Assembly: GCF_002163755.1 (NCBI RefSeq)
Contig: NZ_CP015863.1
Coordinates: 2,232,001-2,296,000 of the forward strand
Origin: Vibrio campbellii CAIM 519 = NBRC 15631 = ATCC 25920
GTDB lineage: Bacteria > Pseudomonadota > Gammaproteobacteria > Enterobacterales > Vibrionaceae
Direction: 5' to 3'
Length of the DNA stretch: 64,000 bases
Shown here: piece by piece, positions 17,992 through 26,997 of the stretch
How the letters are laid out: every line of letters starts with the position of its first letter
How positions within the stretch are numbered: the first letter of the stretch is position 1
Notes under the pieces: generated by a model
Told to the model about the DNA's origin: nothing
The model's database searches: none
The model's input: only the letters and a program-made list of their open reading frames with translations
Made by a program: the position numbers and the translations under genes

Positions 17992-20052
17992 ATGGCAAAC
18001 GATCCAAGAAAACTGCTGGTAACTTGTGCCCTTCCGTACGCTAATGGTTCGATTCACCTAGGTCACATGCTTGAGCACATTCAAGCTGACATCTGGGTTC
18101 GCTACCAACGCCTACGTGGCAACACTGTAAACTTCATCTGTGCTGACGATGCTCACGGCACGCCAATCATGCTAAAAGCACAACAGATGGGTATTACGCC
18201 AGAAGAGATGATCGCTGCAGTAAGCGAAGAGCATCAAAAAGACTTCGCTGGCTTTGATATTAGCTTTGATAACTACCACAGCACACACTCAGAAGAGAAC
18301 CGTGAGCTAGCTTCTCACATCTATCTTGAGCTGAAGAAAAACGGTTTTATCTCTAGCCGCACTATCTCTCAGTTGTTCGATCCTGAGAAAGAAATGTTCC
18401 TACCGGATCGTTTCGTAAAAGGTACTTGTCCTAAGTGTAAGTCAGAAGACCAATACGGTGACAACTGTGATAACTGTGGTGAGACGTACAGCCCAACTGA
18501 GCTGATCGATCCAAAATCAGCAGTTTCTGGCGCCACTCCAGTCATGAAAGACTCTGAGCACTTCTTCTTCGACCTACCCCAGTTCGAAAGCATGCTAAAA
18601 GAGTGGACTCGTTCAGGCTCTCTACAATCTGAAACGGCTAACAAAATGCAAGAGTGGTTCGAATCAGGCCTGCAACAGTGGGATATCTCACGTGATGCTC
18701 CTTACTTCGGCTTCGAGATCCCGGGCGAGAAAAACAAGTTCTTCTACGTATGGCTAGACGCGCCTGTTGGTTACATGGCTTCTTTCAAGAACCTATGTGA
18801 CAAAACTGAAGGTCTAGACTTCGACGAGTACTGGAAGAAAGACAGCTCGACTGAGCTATACCACTTCATCGGTAAAGACATCGTTTACTTCCACTCGCTA
18901 TTCTGGCCAGCAATGCTAGAAGGCAGCGGTTTCCGTAAGCCAAACAACGTATTCGTACACGGCTACGTAACGGTAAACGGCGCGAAGATGTCTAAGTCTA
19001 AAGGTACGTTTGTTAAAGCAAGCACGTACCTAAACCACCTAGACCCAGAATGTCTGCGTTACTACTACGCTGCAAAACTAAACAGCCGTATCGACGATCT
19101 AGACCTTAACCTTGAAGACTTCACTCAACGTGTTAACGCTGATGTAGTAAACAAGATTGTTAACCTAGCTTCTCGTAACGCTGGCTTCATCTCTAAACGT
19201 TTTGAAGGCAAGCTTGCTGAAAACTTTGCAGAGCCTGAGCTATACGACGAATTCGTTGCAGCAGCAGACCGCATCGCAGAGCTTTACGAGACTCGTGAGT
19301 TTGGCCGTGCGATCCGTGAAATCACAGCACTAGCGGACAAGGCAAACCAATACGTTGACGAAAAAGCACCTTGGGTTGTTGCAAAAGAAGAAGGTAAAGA
19401 TCAAGAACTACAAGAAATTTGTTCTGTAGGTATTAACCTGTTCCGCGTTCTGATGACTTACCTGAAACCAGTGATGCCTGCACTAGCAGCGCGTACTGAA
19501 GCATTCCTAAACGAAGAACTAACTTGGGAAGGCATTGCTGCACCACTAACTGGTCACGAGATCACTAAGTTCAAAGCGCTGTTCAACCGTATCGATCCTA
19601 AGAACATCGAAGCGATGATCGAAGCATCAAAAGAAGATGCAGCAGCCGAAATGGCAGCAAAAGAAAAAGCAGAAGCTGAGAAGAACAAAGCGAGTCAAAC
19701 TGAGCTAGATAAAGATCCAATCGCTGAAGAGATTGAGTTCGATGCTTTCGCAGCGGTTGATATGCGTATTGCTCGCATCATCTCTTGTGAAGAAGTGCCA
19801 AAAGCAAACAAACTGCTTAAGTTCCAACTAGACATCGGCGGTGAAACTCGTCAGGTGTTCTCTGGCATTAAGTCAGCGTACAAACCTGAAGAGCTAGAAG
19901 GCAAACTAACCGTAATGGTAGCGAACCTAAAACCTCGTAAGATGAAGTTTGGTATGTCTGAAGGCATGATCCTAGCAGCAGGCCCTGGCGGCAGTGACCT
20001 ATGGATCCTAGAGCCACACGAAGGTGCTCAACCAGGTATGCGTGTAATGTAA
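17992..20052 (+). CDS. metG: methionyl-tRNA synthetase
   Basis: Charges tRNA-Met. 686 residues: HIGH-type motif HLGHM near residue 21, a zinc knuckle with four Cys (CPKCKSEDQYGDNCDNCG, about 144-161), KMSKS signature, the anticodon-binding helical domain, a charged Ala/Lys/Glu linker (about 545-575), and a C-terminal tRNA-binding OB-fold (about 580-686) for dimerization. Full length for the large bacterial class. Confidence 0.98.
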   Translation: MANDPRKLLVTCALPYANGSIHLGHMLEHIQADIWVRYQRLRGNTVNFICADDAHGTPIMLKAQQMGITPEEMIAAVSEEHQKDFAGFDISFDNYHSTHSEENRELASHIYLELKKNGFISSRTISQLFDPEKEMFLPDRFVKGTCPKCKSEDQYGDNCDNCGETYSPTELIDPKSAVSGATPVMKDSEHFFFDLPQFESMLKEWTRSGSLQSETANKMQEWFESGLQQWDISRDAPYFGFEIPGEKNKFFYVWLDAPVGYMASFKNLCDKTEGLDFDEYWKKDSSTELYHFIGKDIVYFHSLFWPAMLEGSGFRKPNNVFVHGYVTVNGAKMSKSKGTFVKASTYLNHLDPECLRYYYAAKLNSRIDDLDLNLEDFTQRVNADVVNKIVNLASRNAGFISKRFEGKLAENFAEPELYDEFVAAADRIAELYETREFGRAIREITALADKANQYVDEKAPWVVAKEEGKDQELQEICSVGINLFRVLMTYLKPVMPALAARTEAFLNEELTWEGIAAPLTGHEITKFKALFNRIDPKNIEAMIEASKEDAAAEMAAKEKAEAEKNKASQTELDKDPIAEEIEFDAFAAVDMRIARIISCEEVPKANKLLKFQLDIGGETRQVFSGIKSAYKPEELEGKLTVMVANLKPRKMKFGMSEGMILAAGPGGSDLWILEPHEGAQPGMRVM

Positions 20053-20079
20053 ATCATTACTCCATGACGCAACTTAGAA

Positions 20080-20109
20080 ATCCTCGCCCAACTCGGCGGG
20101 GATTTTTTT
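20080..20109 (+). terminator. metG terminator
   Basis: ATCCTCGCC-CAACTC-GGCGGGGAT stem (one G-T pair) followed by seven T. Confidence 0.9.
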
Positions 20110-20264
20110 GATTGAATTCACACTTTTGGGGAGAGCCCGCACCAAACTTGTACCAACTATTAATGTTAACTTTTATAAGTTGATGTTTTCAAACAACTTA
20201 ACTATTGGCATCAAAACTGCTCTTACTTAGTTGCTAGGTCAAAAGCACTTACAAGGAGTTGGTT

Positions 20265-21071
20265 ATGTTTGTTTTGATTTCTACTCTGATCTCGATTGCT
20301 ATTCTGGCTGGGATCTATCACTTGGCTGCAAAGCGAGAAAAGCAACATGCTCGTAAGTATCAATTGCTCACCTTATTACGCGATACCGTCCATCTATTGC
20401 GCCGTCATCGTGCAGTGACCCACTACTCTATCCAACACCAACAAAATCATGAGAAAGAGATAGAGCCCATCCATCAGGAACTAGGTTATAAACTGCACCA
20501 ATTAGTTGAAACCTCTAGCTTTGAGAACAAACCCATGTATCGCGTGCTGCAAATCAAAATTGATAAATTGCTCGAGCAGTGGCAGGACAACACTGTTGCA
20601 CGCAATCAGATGGAGCATGGCAAGCTGATTCGACACAGTTTGTACCTAATGGATGAGGTCACCCTTGCTTGGCTCGCCATCGCTCAGAGGGACGAGCTAA
20701 ATGACGAGTACCACATGAACTGGCAAACTGTCATTGATAGCTTAGAGACGCTTACACAACTGCGTATCAGCATTCAAGACATGGGGGATAAAGGTGGTCC
20801 AGAGCGGATGAAGAATTACGCTTCGGTAATGATAAGAAGATTGAACCAGTTGGCTGTGATTAGCCCTTTAAGTATTGCCTCTCCTATGTCAACTCGTTCG
20901 ATCCAATCTTTAAATGAGTACATTGAGGGCGAGCTCACTTCGCTGAGTGAAGAAGAGCTTTACGATATCACTTCTGACCTATCACTCACGATATTTAATG
21001 CCTACGATCAAATGCTATCGGATATTATCGAAACCCTTTATTTACCTTTACCCAGATTGTCCTTAGCTTAA
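20265..21071 (+). CDS. membrane-anchored protein of unknown function
   Basis: Not recognised. The 268-residue product starts at the ATG at 20265, seven bases after a strong AAGGAG; the TTG two codons earlier lies too close to it. Residues 1-22 (MFVLISTLISIAILAGIYHL) form one N-terminal membrane anchor. The rest is predicted helical and polar, with a His-rich stretch (about 45-68, RRHRAVTHYSIQHQQNHE) and Leu-spaced helices suggesting an all-alpha or coiled-coil domain. It is a single-gene unit between metG and fadR, with terminators on both sides. Confidence 0.75.
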   Translation: MFVLISTLISIAILAGIYHLAAKREKQHARKYQLLTLLRDTVHLLRRHRAVTHYSIQHQQNHEKEIEPIHQELGYKLHQLVETSSFENKPMYRVLQIKIDKLLEQWQDNTVARNQMEHGKLIRHSLYLMDEVTLAWLAIAQRDELNDEYHMNWQTVIDSLETLTQLRISIQDMGDKGGPERMKNYASVMIRRLNQLAVISPLSIASPMSTRSIQSLNEYIEGELTSLSEEELYDITSDLSLTIFNAYDQMLSDIIETLYLPLPRLSLA

Positions 21072-21092
21072 TCGCTAGGGTAAATAAGTATC

Positions 21093-21124
21093 AAAAAAAA
21101 CCGCAGCTTTATACCTGCGGTTTT
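21093..21124. terminator. convergent terminator before fadR
   Basis: AAAACCGCAG-(8)-CTGCGGTTTT stem with A run and T run on the two sides, between converging genes. Confidence 0.9.
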
Positions 21125-21154
21125 GTGTTGAAATCGTTGAAATTCAAGGGTTAA

Positions 21155-21994
21155 TTAACTGTCATCTTCTGTGAAGTTAGTTGGCAGCTCTTGCTTCATC
21201 TCGTTCCAGATTTGTGCACTTTCCATACCGTAATGACGAATCACGATTGGTAGTTGATCGCGCTGGCCAGTTTCGCACGTTTCTAGAAGCTGACGGTAAA
21301 AACTCAGAGCCAAATCACGTGATGCTGGGTTTGAGAAGTAGTAGCTGCCTACGCGATCATAAAGCTTTCTCAGACCGTTGAAGATCAATCCGTAAATCTG
21401 GTTACCAGAATGGAACGCCAAGCGTTGGAACAACATGTAGTCGTAGAAGTTGAATGTCTTAGCAATCAGGATTTCTTGACGCTTAGCTTCATCTTTTTCG
21501 TTGTCTTCTTTTACGCTTTGCAGGATCTTGTCAGCGTATGGAGACGCAGCAATAAAGTCATCCCAAGAAGGGGCACTAACAAGCGCTTCACAAGACTCAA
21601 TCACGTTCTGGATTGTGCGCTCAGACGCCTCTTTGTTTGCTTTAAACGCATAGCGCATAAAGATTGGACTGATGTTAGTACGTGCCGCAAGCAAATCTTC
21701 AACGATGTTTGTTGCGTTATCAACGTCTAGCGTCATTAGCGTGTCCAAGATATGCAGACCAGAGGTCTCCATGAATTGGTTAACTTTGGTTGGTTTACCG
21801 TGTTGGATAGTCAACCAACCGTCTCGCGCAAGACGCTGAAGCACTTCGCGTAATGTTGTACGAGTAACACCAATAAGTTCAGATAGCTCACGTTCAGCGG
21901 GTAAGATTGAGCCAGGTGGAAAACGGCCGTTCCAAATGCTCTCGATAATGTATTTTTCTGCGAAACCCGCAGGGCTCTTAGCCTTAATGACCAT
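21155..21994 (-). CDS. fadR: fatty-acid metabolism regulator FadR
   Basis: GntR-family regulator that represses fatty-acid degradation and activates unsaturated fatty-acid synthesis, released by long-chain acyl-CoA. Start MVIKAKSPAGFAEKY at 21994 gives 279 residues, about 40 longer than E. coli FadR. The winged-helix domain carries AERELSELIGVTRTTLREVL. The extra length lies around residues 135-175 (SAPSWDDFIAASPYADK and following acidic-basic stretch), matching the insertion reported for Vibrio FadR that adds a second ligand-binding site. Divergent from nhaB. Confidence 0.96.
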   Translation of the reverse strand: MVIKAKSPAGFAEKYIIESIWNGRFPPGSILPAERELSELIGVTRTTLREVLQRLARDGWLTIQHGKPTKVNQFMETSGLHILDTLMTLDVDNATNIVEDLLAARTNISPIFMRYAFKANKEASERTIQNVIESCEALVSAPSWDDFIAASPYADKILQSVKEDNEKDEAKRQEILIAKTFNFYDYMLFQRLAFHSGNQIYGLIFNGLRKLYDRVGSYYFSNPASRDLALSFYRQLLETCETGQRDQLPIVIRHYGMESAQIWNEMKQELPTNFTEDDS

Positions 21995-22634
21995 TCTGTT
22001 TTTATCCAATATTGATTTCTAAGGGTCGATACCACTCATCATACCACTACTTAACGATTTGCGAAAATTAACGATCAATAAATGAAACGAAATCTCAATA
22101 TAGAGTTAATACTCTACATATATGTTCAATTAAAAATGCTAATCACTTTGAATCAAACTCGTAAAATTTATATTTTGGATAAATCCTACTGACCACAAAC
22201 GCAGTAAAGATAAAGCCTACTTCGTCACATTTTTCTGCTCAAAATATGCAAAATAAATTTATATTTTTACGATTAATATTCTTTCTTAATTGATCTTTTC
22301 TCGTAATTGACTTGGTTTTAAATTCCAAGGTAATTTTTTTTAAGCTTTTCATGGTATAGTAACGCCGTTTTGATCGCGTTATTACAAATAAAAAGCAGTT
22401 TTAGTCGGCAGCATCACGTTTTGTTATTGACTATAAAATGCCGAAGTGTAGAGTTGCGGTCGAAAGTGAGCGGTGCTTAAGTTCAGGGGAAGTAACTTGG
22501 CAAGACTACAGTGAAACAAGGGATTGTTGTTTTTCTAAGTTATTGTTTTAAAGGGCTAAACAATAAGCCTAACAAACAGATACTTAAGCACTATTGTAGT
22601 GTCTATTCATAATTTTGTTATAAAGAGAATTATC
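21995..22634. promoter_or_regulatory. fadR/nhaB divergent region with long nhaB leader
   Basis: A 640-base non-coding region. A TATAGT at about 22354 resembles a -10 element for nhaB and would leave a leader of roughly 270 bases. That leader contains GC-richer stretches (about 22440-22510) unlike the AT-rich sequence before it. The exact promoter and any regulator are inferred. Confidence 0.4.
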
Positions 22635-24221
22635 ATGCCGATGTCGCTCGGAAATGCATTTATCAAGAACTTTCTTGGTAAAGCGCCTGATTGGTACAAA
22701 GTTGCCATTATAGCCTTCCTAATTATTAACCCTATTGTTTTCTTCTTAATTGACCCATTTGTTGCAGGTTGGTTGCTAGTAGCAGAATTTATTTTCACGC
22801 TAGCAATGGCGCTGAAGTGTTACCCACTTCAACCAGGCGGTTTGCTTGCAATTGAAGCGGTTGCTATCGGGATGACCAGCCCTGCCCAGGTGAAGCATGA
22901 GCTGGTTGCGAATATCGAAGTTCTTCTATTATTGGTATTCATGGTTGCGGGTATCTACTTTATGAAACAGCTTCTGCTGTTCATTTTTACGAAGATCCTG
23001 CTTGGCATTCGTTCGAAAACGTTACTTTCACTCGCATTCTGTTTCGCAGCGGCGTTTTTGTCAGCATTTCTCGATGCACTAACTGTCATCGCCGTTGTCA
23101 TCAGCGTTGCAGTGGGTTTCTACTCGATTTACCACAAAGTCGCTTCTGGTAACCCTATCGGTGACCATGACCATACTCAAGATGACACCATCACTGAGCT
23201 TACGCGTGACGACCTTGAGAACTACCGCGCATTCCTACGTTCATTACTAATGCATGCTGGTGTGGGTACTGCGCTTGGTGGTGTAACAACAATGGTTGGT
23301 GAACCACAAAACTTGATCATTGCAGACCAAGCGGGTTGGTTCTTTGGTGAATTTCTGATCCGAATGGCGCCAGTGACTCTTCCTGTTTTCTTCTGCGGCT
23401 TGATCACTTGTGCAGTAGTAGAGAAGCTAAAAATTTGTGGTTACGGTGCGCAGCTGCCTGATAACGTTCGTCAAATCCTTGTTGATTTCGACCGTGAAGA
23501 GCGTAAAACCCGCACTAACCAAGACGTAGCTAAGCTTTGGATTCAAGGTCTAATCGCAGTTTGGTTAATTGCAGCACTTGCTCTGCACTTAGCGGCCGTG
23601 GGTCTGATTGGTCTTTCAGTTATTATCCTTGCAACCTCATTCACTGGTGTGATTGAAGAACATTCAATGGGTAAAGCATTTGAGGAAGCCCTGCCGTTTA
23701 CAGCACTTCTTGCCGTGTTCTTTGCAGTCGTTGCTGTAATCATTGACCAAGAGCTATTTAAACCGGTTATCGACGCTGTACTTGTAGTTGAAGACAAAGG
23801 CACACAGCTGGCGTTGTTCTATGTCGCCAACGGCCTGCTTTCAATGGTCTCGGATAACGTTTTCGTGGGTACGGTCTACATTAACGAAGTAAAAGCGGCA
23901 CTGATTGATGGCCAAATTACTCGTGAACAGTTCGATCTGTTAGCAGTAGCAATCAACACAGGTACTAACCTACCTTCAGTTGCAACGCCAAACGGCCAAG
24001 CTGCGTTCCTATTCCTGCTAACATCAGCACTGGCACCATTGATTCGTCTATCCTACGGTCGCATGGTGGTCATGGCACTGCCATACACTATCGTACTGGC
24101 GCTTGTTGGCTTGATGGGCATCATGTTCTTCCTAGAACCAGCAACCGCATTCTTCTACGATGCAGGCTGGATTTCGCCAAGCAGTGGTGATCTGGCTCCT
24201 GTTGTGTCGGGTGGGCACTAA
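22635..24221 (+). CDS. nhaB: Na(+)/H(+) antiporter NhaB
   Basis: Inner-membrane antiporter that expels Na+ in exchange for protons, important in marine Vibrio. The start MPMSLGNAFIKNFLG at 22635 follows AAAGAGAA and gives 528 residues, the usual Vibrio NhaB length; the frame opens 12 codons earlier. About a dozen hydrophobic segments are visible. Conserved pieces include FLDALTVIAVVISVAVGFY and NGQAAFLFLLTSALAPLIR. Divergent from fadR as in E. coli. Confidence 0.96.
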   Translation: MPMSLGNAFIKNFLGKAPDWYKVAIIAFLIINPIVFFLIDPFVAGWLLVAEFIFTLAMALKCYPLQPGGLLAIEAVAIGMTSPAQVKHELVANIEVLLLLVFMVAGIYFMKQLLLFIFTKILLGIRSKTLLSLAFCFAAAFLSAFLDALTVIAVVISVAVGFYSIYHKVASGNPIGDHDHTQDDTITELTRDDLENYRAFLRSLLMHAGVGTALGGVTTMVGEPQNLIIADQAGWFFGEFLIRMAPVTLPVFFCGLITCAVVEKLKICGYGAQLPDNVRQILVDFDREERKTRTNQDVAKLWIQGLIAVWLIAALALHLAAVGLIGLSVIILATSFTGVIEEHSMGKAFEEALPFTALLAVFFAVVAVIIDQELFKPVIDAVLVVEDKGTQLALFYVANGLLSMVSDNVFVGTVYINEVKAALIDGQITREQFDLLAVAINTGTNLPSVATPNGQAAFLFLLTSALAPLIRLSYGRMVVMALPYTIVLALVGLMGIMFFLEPATAFFYDAGWISPSSGDLAPVVSGGH

Positions 24222-24254
24222 AAATTTGAGTTGATTAGGAAACTTATCCAAGTT

Positions 24255-24283
24255 AAAAAGCTCTGAGTATTCAGAGCTTTTTT
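24255..24283 (+). terminator. nhaB terminator
   Basis: AAAGCTCTGA-GTAT-TCAGAGCTTT followed by more T, between nhaB and dsbB. Confidence 0.9.
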
Positions 24284-24306
24284 ATATTTCAGACAGGATT
24301 GTAACC

Positions 24307-24843
24307 GTGAGTATTTTTGCATCACTTAATCAGTTTTCGAAAGGACGCTTATCTTGGCTCCTTCTCCTTTTAGCGATTATCTTTTTTGAAGCCTGTGCCC
24401 TATTCTTCCAACACGTTATGATGCTAGCACCTTGTGTTATGTGCATTTACGAACGTGTGGCAATGATGGGAATTGGTTTTGCCGCGATGATTGGTCTTAT
24501 CGCACCAAACAACCCTCTCGTTCGCTGGATTGCATTAGCAGCATGGGGCGCAAGTGCTTACAAAGGTTTGATGCTCGCGATGCAGCATGTGGACTATCAA
24601 TTCAATCCGTCACCATTTGCAACATGTGACCTATTCGTGACGTTCCCAAGTTGGGCACCATTAAACCAGTGGGCTCCATGGATGTTTGAAGCATACGGTG
24701 ACTGCGCGAAGATTGTGTGGCAGTTCCTTGGTATTTCTATGCCTCAATGGCTTGTCGTCATTTTTGCGGGTAACTTAGTCGCTCTAGCATTCATGGTGAT
24801 TGCGCAATTTGTTCGTGGTAAGCACAAGAATCCAATCCAGTAA
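24307..24843 (+). CDS. dsbB: disulfide bond formation protein DsbB
   Basis: Inner-membrane quinone-linked oxidase that reoxidises periplasmic DsbA. 178 residues with four transmembrane segments. Both periplasmic Cys pairs are present: CVMC after the first helix and the second pair in FATCDLF and YGDCAKI. The start is GTG. It follows nhaB, the same order as in other gammaproteobacteria, but a terminator lies between them. Confidence 0.96.
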   Translation: MSIFASLNQFSKGRLSWLLLLLAIIFFEACALFFQHVMMLAPCVMCIYERVAMMGIGFAAMIGLIAPNNPLVRWIALAAWGASAYKGLMLAMQHVDYQFNPSPFATCDLFVTFPSWAPLNQWAPWMFEAYGDCAKIVWQFLGISMPQWLVVIFAGNLVALAFMVIAQFVRGKHKNPIQ

Positions 24844-24879
24844 CGTTTTTCCGACTTCTAATTACTGAAAACGAATACA

Positions 24880-24906
24880 AAAAAGCCAACCACGAGGTCG
24901 GCTTTT
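24880..24906. terminator. dsbB/yecA-like convergent terminator
   Basis: AAAAGCCAAC-(6)-GTCGGCTTTT stem with one mismatch, between converging genes. Confidence 0.75.
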
Positions 24907-24919
24907 CTTTGCAATTCGA

Positions 24920-25528
24920 TTACTTACCGCAACATTGCTTAAACTTCTTACCGCTTTCGCATGGGCAAGGGTCATTACGCCCAACACCTTTGAAAGGGTT
25001 CAAACTCTTCGACTTTTTGCCGACCATCAATTCGTCTGCACCAAGTGCAACTTCGTTGATCATCAGGTCAAACTGCTCGATGAAGTCCACAAGCGCTGGT
25101 GGCGTTTCAATACCCACATCACGCATCTGTTGCTGAGTTTGCTCTTCATCAATCGCCAACATCATCGTCGTCAAAAGTGCCTGCAGCATTCGCTCAAGGC
25201 CATCGTTCAATGCGACATCATGCCACTGCTCTTCAATCATCGGCCAGACAGACATAAAGCCCTCAGCAAAATCCGCTAACTGCTCTGGGCTGGCTTCTGT
25301 CAACGCAAGAATAGAGTATTCGTTACGCAGAATGTAGTTGTGCTGCTTGTGAATCTGCTCTTCAACCATTGGCTGAATCACTTTAAAGCCCTCACCTAGA
25401 AGTGGCTCTAGCCATGTTTCCGGTGCTAACGGTTTCGTGGTCAGGTTCGCAGCTAGGACCGCCCCTTCCATAAACAGCGAAGATTCTTCGAGTTGAACTT
25501 CACCTTTCTCAATTAATGTGTATTGCAT
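24920..25528 (-). CDS. YecA/UPF0149 family protein with C-terminal SEC-C motif
   Basis: 202 residues. An N-terminal helical UPF0149 region (about 1-150) is followed by a SEC-C zinc-binding motif at the end, visible as GRNDPCPCESGKKFKQCCGK. SEC-C motifs bind zinc and contact ribosomes or SecB in SecA and YecA. The specific function of this protein is unknown. Single-gene unit. Confidence 0.85.
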   Translation of the reverse strand: MQYTLIEKGEVQLEESSLFMEGAVLAANLTTKPLAPETWLEPLLGEGFKVIQPMVEEQIHKQHNYILRNEYSILALTEASPEQLADFAEGFMSVWPMIEEQWHDVALNDGLERMLQALLTTMMLAIDEEQTQQQMRDVGIETPPALVDFIEQFDLMINEVALGADELMVGKKSKSLNPFKGVGRNDPCPCESGKKFKQCCGK

Positions 25529-25949
25529 GTCATCTGGTTTCCCATGAATTTGGCGGCATTATACCCTAGAGCTTTTACCCAAGTAACCTCGAGATGTTTG
25601 GTTCAGCGAGAATGACTTGGTTTGTAGACACGACGCCGATTTAAAGGTCTAGCGGGCCTAAATCAAGAATCGGCAACAAAGTATACAAGCCAAGGCAACT
25701 CGCCCTTCGGGAGCGTGTCATTGACTCGACCTCTGCTTCAAACAACTTGGAAAGAGCTCGCTATTCCACGGCGTTGTTTTCCTTGACCTCGAATCAATGA
25801 CAACGCTCTGAATCCAGCATCTTGAAGTCACTTGGGTATATAGGATGCTAGTTGATGTGTGTCCGAATGGATGAGTCTTTTAATGACAAACTTCCCTTAC
25901 ATCGCTACAATCGCCCTCCTTTTTACCACCAAACTGTATTAGGCAAGCT
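25529..25949. other. yecA-like/dusC spacer
   Basis: A 421-base gap between divergent genes, mostly filled by a MITE-like palindromic element (25576-25838). The final 110 bases should hold the dusC promoter. Confidence 0.6.
25576..25838. mobile_element. MITE-like intergenic element with terminal inverted repeats
   Basis: About 263 bases bounded by imperfect inverted repeats: TACCCAAGTAACCTCGAGATG at the left and, on the opposite strand at the right, TACCCAAGTGACTTCAAGATG (17 of 21 bases match). It has no open frame able to encode a transposase. Complementary blocks inside suggest a long folded structure. I recall similar TACCCAAGT-ended repeats in Vibrio intergenic regions, but I cannot search for copies here. 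Confidence 0.7.
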
Positions 25950-26909
25950 ATGCGAGTTGTATTAGGCCCGATGGAAGGCGTTTTGGACCATTTAATGCGC
26001 CAAATCCTGACCGAGATAAACGACTATGATCTGTGTGTGACAGAGTTTGTTCGAGTCATCGATCAGCTATTACCTGATCACGTATTCCATCGTTTGTGTC
26101 CTGAACTGCTTCAAGGCTCACAGACCGCATCTGGCGTGCCTGTTCATGTTCAATTGCTTGGCCAAGAGCCGAATTGGATGGCAGAAAACGCAGTCAAAGC
26201 AGCGGAACTGGGCGCACGAGGTATTGATCTTAACTTTGGTTGTCCAGCAAAACTGGTAAACAAAAGTAAAGGTGGCGCGGCACTTCTTCAGCACCCAGAG
26301 TTCATTCATAACATCGTAAAAGCATGTCGTGATGCCGTACCAAGCAATATTCCTGTCACTGCGAAAATTCGTCTCGGTTGGGAAAACCCTGAAGACTGCT
26401 TCGAGATTGTAGATGCGATTCAATCTGCTGGAGCAAATGAGCTGACGGTTCACGCTCGCACAAAGCAAGGTGGTTACAAAGCCTCAGAAATCAAATGGGA
26501 ATACATTACCCAGATCCGTGAGCGTTTTTCTATCCCACTCATCGCTAATGGTGAGATTTGGAACTACGAAGATGGCCAACGCTGTATTGAGACCACAGGA
26601 GTGGATTCTCTGATGGTATGTCGTGGCGCATTCAATATTCCAAACTTGGGTAACATGGTGAAACACAACCAGCCACCAATGGCTTGGCCAGAAGTTGTCG
26701 AGCTGTTGATCTATTACTCTCAGTTTGAAATGAAAGGCGATAAAGGTTTGTATTATCCGAACCGCGTTAAGCAATGGTTCTCTTACCTACGCCAAGCCTA
26801 CCCTGAAGCAAATGAGTTATTCCGCGAAATTCGTACATTCAATAAAGCAGCGCCGATCGTTGAGCACATTCAACGTTACCGCGACGAGCTGCAATCTCGC
26901 GTCGCATAG
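25950..26909 (+). CDS. dusC: tRNA-dihydrouridine(16) synthase DusC
   Basis: FMN enzyme that reduces uridine to dihydrouridine in tRNA (U16 for DusC). 319 residues. FMN-binding start RVVLGPMEGVLD, active-site Cys in LNFGCPAKLVNKSKGG, AKIRLGW and LTVHARTKQGGY are visible. The length and GPMEGVLD start fit DusC rather than DusA or DusB. Single gene with its own terminator. Confidence 0.94.
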   Translation: MRVVLGPMEGVLDHLMRQILTEINDYDLCVTEFVRVIDQLLPDHVFHRLCPELLQGSQTASGVPVHVQLLGQEPNWMAENAVKAAELGARGIDLNFGCPAKLVNKSKGGAALLQHPEFIHNIVKACRDAVPSNIPVTAKIRLGWENPEDCFEIVDAIQSAGANELTVHARTKQGGYKASEIKWEYITQIRERFSIPLIANGEIWNYEDGQRCIETTGVDSLMVCRGAFNIPNLGNMVKHNQPPMAWPEVVELLIYYSQFEMKGDKGLYYPNRVKQWFSYLRQAYPEANELFREIRTFNKAAPIVEHIQRYRDELQSRVA

Positions 26910-26949
26910 TGGTTGAGATAATTTGAGAGTACAGTGAATTAAGAATAAG

Positions 26950-26977
26950 AAAAAGGGCGATGAATTCGCCCTTTTGT
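26950..26977. terminator. dusC terminator, bidirectional
   Basis: AAAAGGGCGA-TGAAT-TCGCCCTTTT between converging dusC and the diguanylate cyclase gene. Confidence 0.9.
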
Positions 26978-26997
26978 GTTTCTATCGCTCGCTAGTC

